A stretch of 64,000 bases of DNA from JAKAXS01 sp965279065 (lineage in GTDB: Bacteria; Pseudomonadota; Alphaproteobacteria; Rhizobiales; Hyphomicrobiaceae), in NCBI GenBank assembly GCA_965279065.1, contig OZ257134.1, forward strand, positions 248,001-312,000. The letters are read 5' to 3'. Below the pieces are notes generated by a model, which ran no database searches, had not been told where the DNA came from, and was given only the letters and a program-made list of their open reading frames with translations. The position numbers and the translations under genes are program-made. Shown here one piece after another: positions 59,491 to 64,000 of the stretch. Within the stretch, counting starts at the first letter, position 1; each line of letters begins with the position of its first letter.

Positions 59491-61788
59491 ATGACGCAAC
59501 AGCCGCCGAATACGGCCAACCGCTGGAAGCGCTTTTCGGACTGGGACGAGCGGCCCCTTCGCCTGGACAAATTCGCCGCCGAGGACCCGGCAAACGGCTT
59601 CGCGGCTTTCACGAGCCCCTACGATCCCAAGCCCGCCGTCGAACTCGGACCTGGCACGTTCGGGCGTGGCACGATCACATCAATGGACGGCGTCGCCGCT
59701 GCCGACTTCGACATGATCGACACCTTCATCGCCCGCTACCACCTGGACCAGGACATCGTCGCCGAGGCGATGGCGATGCCCTCGCTGCAGGTCGCCCGCA
59801 TGCTCGTCGACATGCACGTTCCGCGCGCCGAGCTCGTGCGCCTCGCGCACGGCATGACGCCCGCGAAACTGGCCGATGTCGTCTCCTGCCTGTCCTCGCT
59901 GGAGATCGCGTTTGCCTACAGCAAGATGCGGGCGCGCCGGACGCCCGGTAACCAGGCCCACGTCACCAATGCCAAGGATGATCCCTTGCAGATGGCAGCC
60001 GACGCGGCGACCGCCGTCGCGCTGGGTTTCGACGAGATCGAAACCACCATGCGCGTCGCCCGCAACGCCTGGTCCAATGCCGTCGCCTGCGCCGTCGGCG
60101 CCTCGGTGGGCCGCTGGGGCGCCCTGTTCCAATGCTCCAGCGAGGAAGCCGAGGAGCTGAAGATCGGTATGGCCGGCTTCACCTCCTATGCCGAGACGGT
60201 GTCGGTCTACGGCACCGAGAAGAGCTTCATCGACGGCGACGACACGCCTTGGTCCAAGGCCTTTCTGGCGGCCGCCTACGCCTCCCGCGGCATCAAGATG
60301 CGCTGCACGTCGGGTGCCGGCTCCGAATTGCTCATGGGTTTCCACGAGAAAAAGTCGCTGCTGTACCTGGAGGCGCGCTGCCTCTGCCTGCAGCGGGCCA
60401 TGGGCGTGCAGGGCACCCAGAACGGCGGCATCGACGGCGCACCGGTCACCTGCACCGTGCCGGGCGGCATGCGCGAGCTGATGGCGGAAAATCTCATCGC
60501 CGTCTGGCTGGACCTGGAGTGCGCCTCCGGCAACGACGCCCGCGCCACCGAGTCCGAGATCCGCGTCGGCGCCAAGATTCTGCCCTACCTGCTCGCGGGC
60601 TCCGACCTCATCTGCTCCGGCTTCGGTTCGATCCTGAAGTACGACAACTCCTTCAACGCCTCGCTGCTGAACGGCGAGGAGCTTGAAGACTACCTCGTTC
60701 TGCAGCGCGACTTCGAGGCCGACGGCGGCCTGACGCCCATCGGCGAGCAGCAGATCCTCGACCTGCGCATACGCGCCGTCGACGCTCTGAGCGCAGTGTT
60801 GGAGGAACTGGATCTCGGCAAGCCGACGGCCGAGATGAAGAGCAGCGTCGTCACTGCCTCGGGCTCGGACGAAACGCGGAGCTATCTGCCGCGCGATGCG
60901 ACGCTGATCAGCGAGGCGATCCAGCAGCGCGGCATCACCGTCGTCGACGTCATCAAGGCCCTGCACACGCGCGGCTTTGTCGAGGAAGCCGGGCACCTGC
61001 TGCAACTCGTTCGCCTGCGTGTGTCCGGCGACTACCTGCAGACCTCGGCACTCGTGCGCAAAGGCAAGGTGCTGAGCGCCATCAACGACGCCAATGACTA
61101 TCTCGGCCCCGGCACCGGATACCGTCTTGATGCTGCGCGCCGCGACGAGATCGTCGCCATCCGCGATGTGCTGACCCGCGAGGAGGTCCTGCGCGAGGAA
61201 GCCATGCATCGCGCCGGCGAACTGAAACGCGTGAGCTATCGCCTCAAGGGCACCGCCAAGGCCGGCGGGAACGCACGCGAGGTCGTCATCGGCCTCAGCC
61301 CGGCATTCGGCCTCAAGCTGTTCCGCACCGTCGCCGGACACCCGTTGTCGTCGGTCTTGCGGGAATTGGTCGATGGCATCGAGAGCGGCGGCTGCAATGC
61401 CCGCGTCGTGCGTCTTCGCCACACGGCCGATACATCTTTTCTTGGTCTCAGTGCCGCGATGCTGTCGGGCTCAGGTGTCGGCATCGGCATCCAGGCCAAG
61501 GGCACCGCTGTCATCCATCAGAAGGATCGCTTGCCGCATAACAACCTGGAGCTCTTCTCCAACGCGCCGATTACCAAGCTGGAACACTACCGCCGCATGG
61601 GCGCCAATGCGGCGGCCTACGTGCGCGGCGAGCTGCCCGAGCAGGTCGTGGTACCCACGCGCGGCGAGGCCATGGGCTCGCGCTATCACGCCCGCGTCTC
61701 GCTGATCTACGCCATCGAGACCGAACTGACCGGCGAGAACGCCGAGCCGGAGGAGATCGAACTGGCATTCCTGGAGAGCAAGCGATGA
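59491..61788 (+). CDS. B12-dependent diol/glycerol dehydratase, fused large and medium subunits
   Basis: The 765-residue product starts at ATG 59491 with TAGGAG upstream. Residues 1-560 are the large subunit fold (catalytic His157 in NQAHVTN, FGSILKYDNSFN near the end of the barrel). From about residue 596 (VVIGLSPAFGLKLFRTVAGH) the sequence matches the medium subunit. Such fusions occur in actinobacteria and some proteobacteria. The enzyme uses adenosylcobalamin to turn a vicinal diol (or amino-alcohol) into an aldehyde and water (or ammonia). The small subunit follows directly. No reactivase gene is in view. Confidence 0.88.
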   Translation: MTQQPPNTANRWKRFSDWDERPLRLDKFAAEDPANGFAAFTSPYDPKPAVELGPGTFGRGTITSMDGVAAADFDMIDTFIARYHLDQDIVAEAMAMPSLQVARMLVDMHVPRAELVRLAHGMTPAKLADVVSCLSSLEIAFAYSKMRARRTPGNQAHVTNAKDDPLQMAADAATAVALGFDEIETTMRVARNAWSNAVACAVGASVGRWGALFQCSSEEAEELKIGMAGFTSYAETVSVYGTEKSFIDGDDTPWSKAFLAAAYASRGIKMRCTSGAGSELLMGFHEKKSLLYLEARCLCLQRAMGVQGTQNGGIDGAPVTCTVPGGMRELMAENLIAVWLDLECASGNDARATESEIRVGAKILPYLLAGSDLICSGFGSILKYDNSFNASLLNGEELEDYLVLQRDFEADGGLTPIGEQQILDLRIRAVDALSAVLEELDLGKPTAEMKSSVVTASGSDETRSYLPRDATLISEAIQQRGITVVDVIKALHTRGFVEEAGHLLQLVRLRVSGDYLQTSALVRKGKVLSAINDANDYLGPGTGYRLDAARRDEIVAIRDVLTREEVLREEAMHRAGELKRVSYRLKGTAKAGGNAREVVIGLSPAFGLKLFRTVAGHPLSSVLRELVDGIESGGCNARVVRLRHTADTSFLGLSAAMLSGSGVGIGIQAKGTAVIHQKDRLPHNNLELFSNAPITKLEHYRRMGANAAAYVRGELPEQVVVPTRGEAMGSRYHARVSLIYAIETELTGENAEPEEIELAFLESKR

Positions 61789-62219
61789 CCGGGTCGGATA
61801 CCAAGCTGACAGCCGCCGACTATCCCCTGGCGGAAAAGCGACCTGATGCCGTGCGCGGCCGTCGCGGCAAGAGCCTGGACGAGATTACGCTGCAGGCCGT
61901 GATGGCGGATCAGGTCACACTGGAGGACCTCAGCATCACGAGTGGGGCCCTGCGCCAGCAGGCGGATATCGCGCGTGCCACCGGGCGGGCGACGCTGGGC
62001 CAGAACTTCGAGCGGGCAGCCGAACTCGTCGATGTGCCCGAGGCGACGATCATGCGCATGTACGAGCTACTCCGCCCCGGCCGCGCTGGTTCAGCCGACG
62101 AATTGCTGGCCGTGGCCGAGGAGTTGCGCAATACCCATGCCGCGCCGCGCATGGCGGACTTCGTCACCGAGGCCGCCGAAGTCTACAGCCGGCGTGGCTT
62201 GTTCCGCCGCCGGTTCTAG
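61785..62219 (+). CDS. Small subunit of the B12-dependent dehydratase
   Basis: The 144-residue product overlaps the large-subunit stop by 4 bases. The DYPLAEKRPD start and the helical segments ITSGALRQQADIARATGR, ELVDVPEATIMRMYELLRPGR and TPRMADFV-like MADFVTEAAEVY match the gamma subunit of diol/glycerol dehydratases (PduE/DhaE type). It completes the holoenzyme with the fused subunit upstream. Confidence 0.88.
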   Translation: MTGSDTKLTAADYPLAEKRPDAVRGRRGKSLDEITLQAVMADQVTLEDLSITSGALRQQADIARATGRATLGQNFERAAELVDVPEATIMRMYELLRPGRAGSADELLAVAEELRNTHAAPRMADFVTEAAEVYSRRGLFRRRF

Positions 62220-62237
62220 GGGCCCTTGGGAGTAGTC

Positions 62238-62933
62238 ATGTCCTGGAAGACGTCTTTTCGCTCGATCTACTACGACGGCGCTCCCGAGCCTGCCGACCCG
62301 GATTTCACCCCGGCCACCACGGCACTTCTGGTCATCGACGTGCAGAACACCTACCTGGAGCGGCCTGACCGCGCGACCCTGCCGCCGGACGAGCAGCGCC
62401 GCTACGATGCCTGGACCCCGTTTCACGACCGCATGCATCAGATCGTGTTGCCGCGCACCAAGGAGCTGCTGCAGCTCTGCCGCCAAGGGAGCATCGAATG
62501 CCTCTTTGCCCGCATCGCCTGCCATACGAAGGACGGTCGCGACCGTTCGCTCTCGCAAAAAATGCCGGGGTGGAACAACCTGCTGCTGCCCAAGAACGAG
62601 GCACCCTCCCAGCTGGTCAACGGGCTCACCCCGCAAGGCGACGAGATCGAGGTGACCAAGACCACCGACAGCGCCCTGACCGGCACGAACCTGCGGCTGA
62701 TCCTCACCAACCTGGGCATCAAGACCGTGATTTGCTGCGGAATTTTCACCGATCAGTGCGTGTCCTCGACCGTTCGCAGCCTCGCCGACGAGAGCTTTGC
62801 CGTGGTCGTTGTCGAAGACTGCTGCGCTGCGGGTTCCGATGAATTGCACCGCAAGGAGCTTGAGATCATGAACATGATCTACTGCCACGTGATGGCCAGC
62901 TCGGATGTTAAGCAAATTATGGCGCTGCAATAA
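62238..62933 (+). CDS. Isochorismatase-family cysteine hydrolase
   Basis: The 231-residue product starts at ATG 62238 with GGGAG upstream. The catalytic triad is D34 (LLVIDVQN), K141 (EVTKTTDSA) and C174 (IFTDQCVSSTVR). Family members include nicotinamidase, ureidoacrylate and N-carbamoyl-amine hydrolases. Together with the dehydratase, it may release a nitrogenous group from an amide or carbamoyl substrate. It is 18 bases after the small-subunit gene and so shares the transcript. Confidence 0.87.
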   Translation: MSWKTSFRSIYYDGAPEPADPDFTPATTALLVIDVQNTYLERPDRATLPPDEQRRYDAWTPFHDRMHQIVLPRTKELLQLCRQGSIECLFARIACHTKDGRDRSLSQKMPGWNNLLLPKNEAPSQLVNGLTPQGDEIEVTKTTDSALTGTNLRLILTNLGIKTVICCGIFTDQCVSSTVRSLADESFAVVVVEDCCAAGSDELHRKELEIMNMIYCHVMASSDVKQIMALQ

Positions 62934-62972
62934 TCAAGCAACAGTCAACTTCTCCCACTTGCGGGTCAACCC

Positions 62973-63006
62973 TCCCCTATGCAGAACATGTATTTCTCAT
63001 AGGGGA
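62973..63006. promoter_or_regulatory. Long inverted repeat upstream of the permease gene
   Basis: TCCCCTATG (62973-62981) and CATAGGGGA (62998-63006) pair perfectly, with an inner AGAA/TTCT pairing and ACATGT at the centre. It sits between the hydrolase stop and the permease start and could be an operator or a weak terminator; no T-run follows. Confidence 0.5.
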
Positions 63007-63131
63007 CTTGTCGGCTTGATTTGGGAATTGAGCCGCCACACCGAGAGAACTGAGTAGAAATTCGCATCCGGGTACGCGGTCGGCGTTAGAGCGCTCGCTG
63101 CTAGGGAGCATTGGGAAGGGAAGTTGCAATC

Positions 63132-64000
63132 GTGACCCAGAATGTATCCGCTGGCGCCGCAGCGCCCGAACAGTTCGACGTCAGCCGCGAGGCCGGCGTC
63201 AACAAGCTGCACGGTGGGGCCGTTGGCCTCATCGGCGTGCTCTTCCTGACGGTCACCGGCGCCGCGCCGGAATCGGCCATGCTCGGCAACGTGCCGTTCG
63301 CGGCGGGCTACGGCAACGGTATCTACGTGCCGGCAGCCTTCCTGCTGGCGACGATCGTGTTGACGATCTTCTCCATCGGCTACGCCGCAATGGCCCGCAA
63401 GGTCTCGGCGGTCGGCGGCTTCTACTCGTTCATCAGCCAGGGCCTCGGCCGTGAAGCGGGCATGTCGGCCGGTTTGGCCTCGCTCGCTTCCTACAGCGTC
63501 TTTGAAGCCTCGCTGTACGGGCTCTTCGCCTTCTTCGGCAACGCCTTCGTCAAGACCCACTTCGGCGTCGACGTATCCTGGCTTTGGTTCGCCCTCGGCG
63601 CCGCCGCTCTGTGTGCCGTGCTCAGCTATCGCGACGTCCAGGTATCGGCTGCCATCCTCGGCGTTGCCCTCATCCTTGAAGTCATCATCCTGTCGATCTT
63701 CGACTTTGGCGTCATCACCGCCGCCTCCGGCACCAACTTCCAGTTGGAATCGTTCAACGTTCTCGCCGTGACGACACCCGTTACGGAACAGAAGGTCGGC
63801 GACATCGAAATCGCCGCCGGCGCCGCCGCGGTGGGTATCTTCATGGCCTTCTGGTCGTGGGTCGGCTTCGAAATGGCACCCAACTATGCCGAGGAGTCGA
63901 AAGATCCCAAGCGCATCATTCCGCTGTCCCTCTATATCTCCGTGGTAGGCCTCGGGTTGTTCTACATCTTCACCAGCTGGTGCGCCGTCTCCGCCTATCC
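63132..64000 (+). CDS. APC-family amino acid/amine permease, cut by the window edge
   Basis: The frame opens at GTG 63132, after AGGGAAG, and runs to the window end (289 codons without stop). It shows membrane segments starting GAVGLIGVLFLTVTGAAPESA, the ARKVSAVGGFYSFI loop, and later FWSWVGFEMAPNYAEESKDP followed by KRIIPLSLYISVV, the classic APC signature. It probably imports the substrate of the adjoining dehydratase cluster. The 3' end is missing. Confidence 0.88.
   Translation, partial: MTQNVSAGAAAPEQFDVSREAGVNKLHGGAVGLIGVLFLTVTGAAPESAMLGNVPFAAGYGNGIYVPAAFLLATIVLTIFSIGYAAMARKVSAVGGFYSFISQGLGREAGMSAGLASLASYSVFEASLYGLFAFFGNAFVKTHFGVDVSWLWFALGAAALCAVLSYRDVQVSAAILGVALILEVIILSIFDFGVITAASGTNFQLESFNVLAVTTPVTEQKVGDIEIAAGAAAVGIFMAFWSWVGFEMAPNYAEESKDPKRIIPLSLYISVVGLGLFYIFTSWCAVSAY

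Noticed and set aside
59680..61422. 580-residue open frame on the minus strand inside the dehydratase gene
   Set aside because: It is an antisense shadow of a strongly conserved enzyme; its sequence is low-complexity Ala/Gly/Arg with no motif.

Overview
The window is GC-rich and gene-dense and looks like a chromosomal segment of an alphaproteobacterium, probably of the Hyphomicrobiales. The signs are intergenic palindromes of the kind seen in rhizobia and relatives (around 7646-7734, and repeats carrying AGCGGAC half-motifs), a bactofilin, and the style of the two-component and TonB genes. Species cannot be named from sequence reading alone.

Layout. (1) 1-8436 is ordinary backbone: a cut-off gene, a large membrane-anchored beta-solenoid-like protein, a bactofilin, protein-L-isoaspartate methyltransferase, an overlapping trio of methyltransferases (an RlmI-like enzyme, a TrmH/SpoU enzyme and an unusual PRMT-like enzyme), then a SLATT-type two-TM protein next to a tRNA-Glu(CTC) gene. 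(2) 8691-41164 reads as an integrated genomic island of about 32.5 kb. The last 16 bases of the tRNA recur exactly at 41149-41164, and a P4-type tyrosine integrase, now frameshifted, lies just inside the distal copy. Cargo includes a phage tail-chaperone remnant, an orphan tyrosine recombinase with a nearby loxP-like palindrome, a sulfatase / formylglycine-generating enzyme / HAD / DUF1254 / DUF3302 / HlyD / DUF3300 / DUF2950 gene train (its FGE gene frameshifted), two tandem paralogous modules of a divergent autotransporter plus AraC regulator sharing an apparent operator, a serine recombinase, small proteins, and an AAA+ ATPase plus S8 protease pair matching the IetAS antiphage arrangement, followed by a DUF4145 gene. 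(3) 41290-50122 is an envelope and metal-uptake block: a lipid A phosphoethanolamine transferase divergent from a PmrAB-like two-component system, a TonB-dependent siderophore receptor, an HTH-only AraC protein, and a second two-component system of the same architecture. (4) 50354-55175 holds a methyltransferase, a membrane protein, a patatin-like phospholipase and a class C beta-lactamase-fold hydrolase. (5) 55238-64000 is a catabolic cluster around a B12-dependent diol/glycerol-dehydratase-type enzyme with fused large and medium subunits plus a separate small subunit, with a class III PLP enzyme, a PrpE-type acyl-CoA synthetase, an SDR, an isochorismatase-fold hydrolase and an APC permease cut by the window edge.

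How it fits together. The island is a composite: three different site-specific recombinases, a phage remnant, a defence pair, surface adhesins with their own regulators and a secreted sulfatase train. Three of its larger genes (integrase, FGE, second autotransporter) each carry one disabling lesion, which suggests decay or, less likely, assembly errors. The right-hand cluster is best read as breakdown of a small diol or amino-alcohol to a propionyl-type CoA ester; its substrate is an inference.
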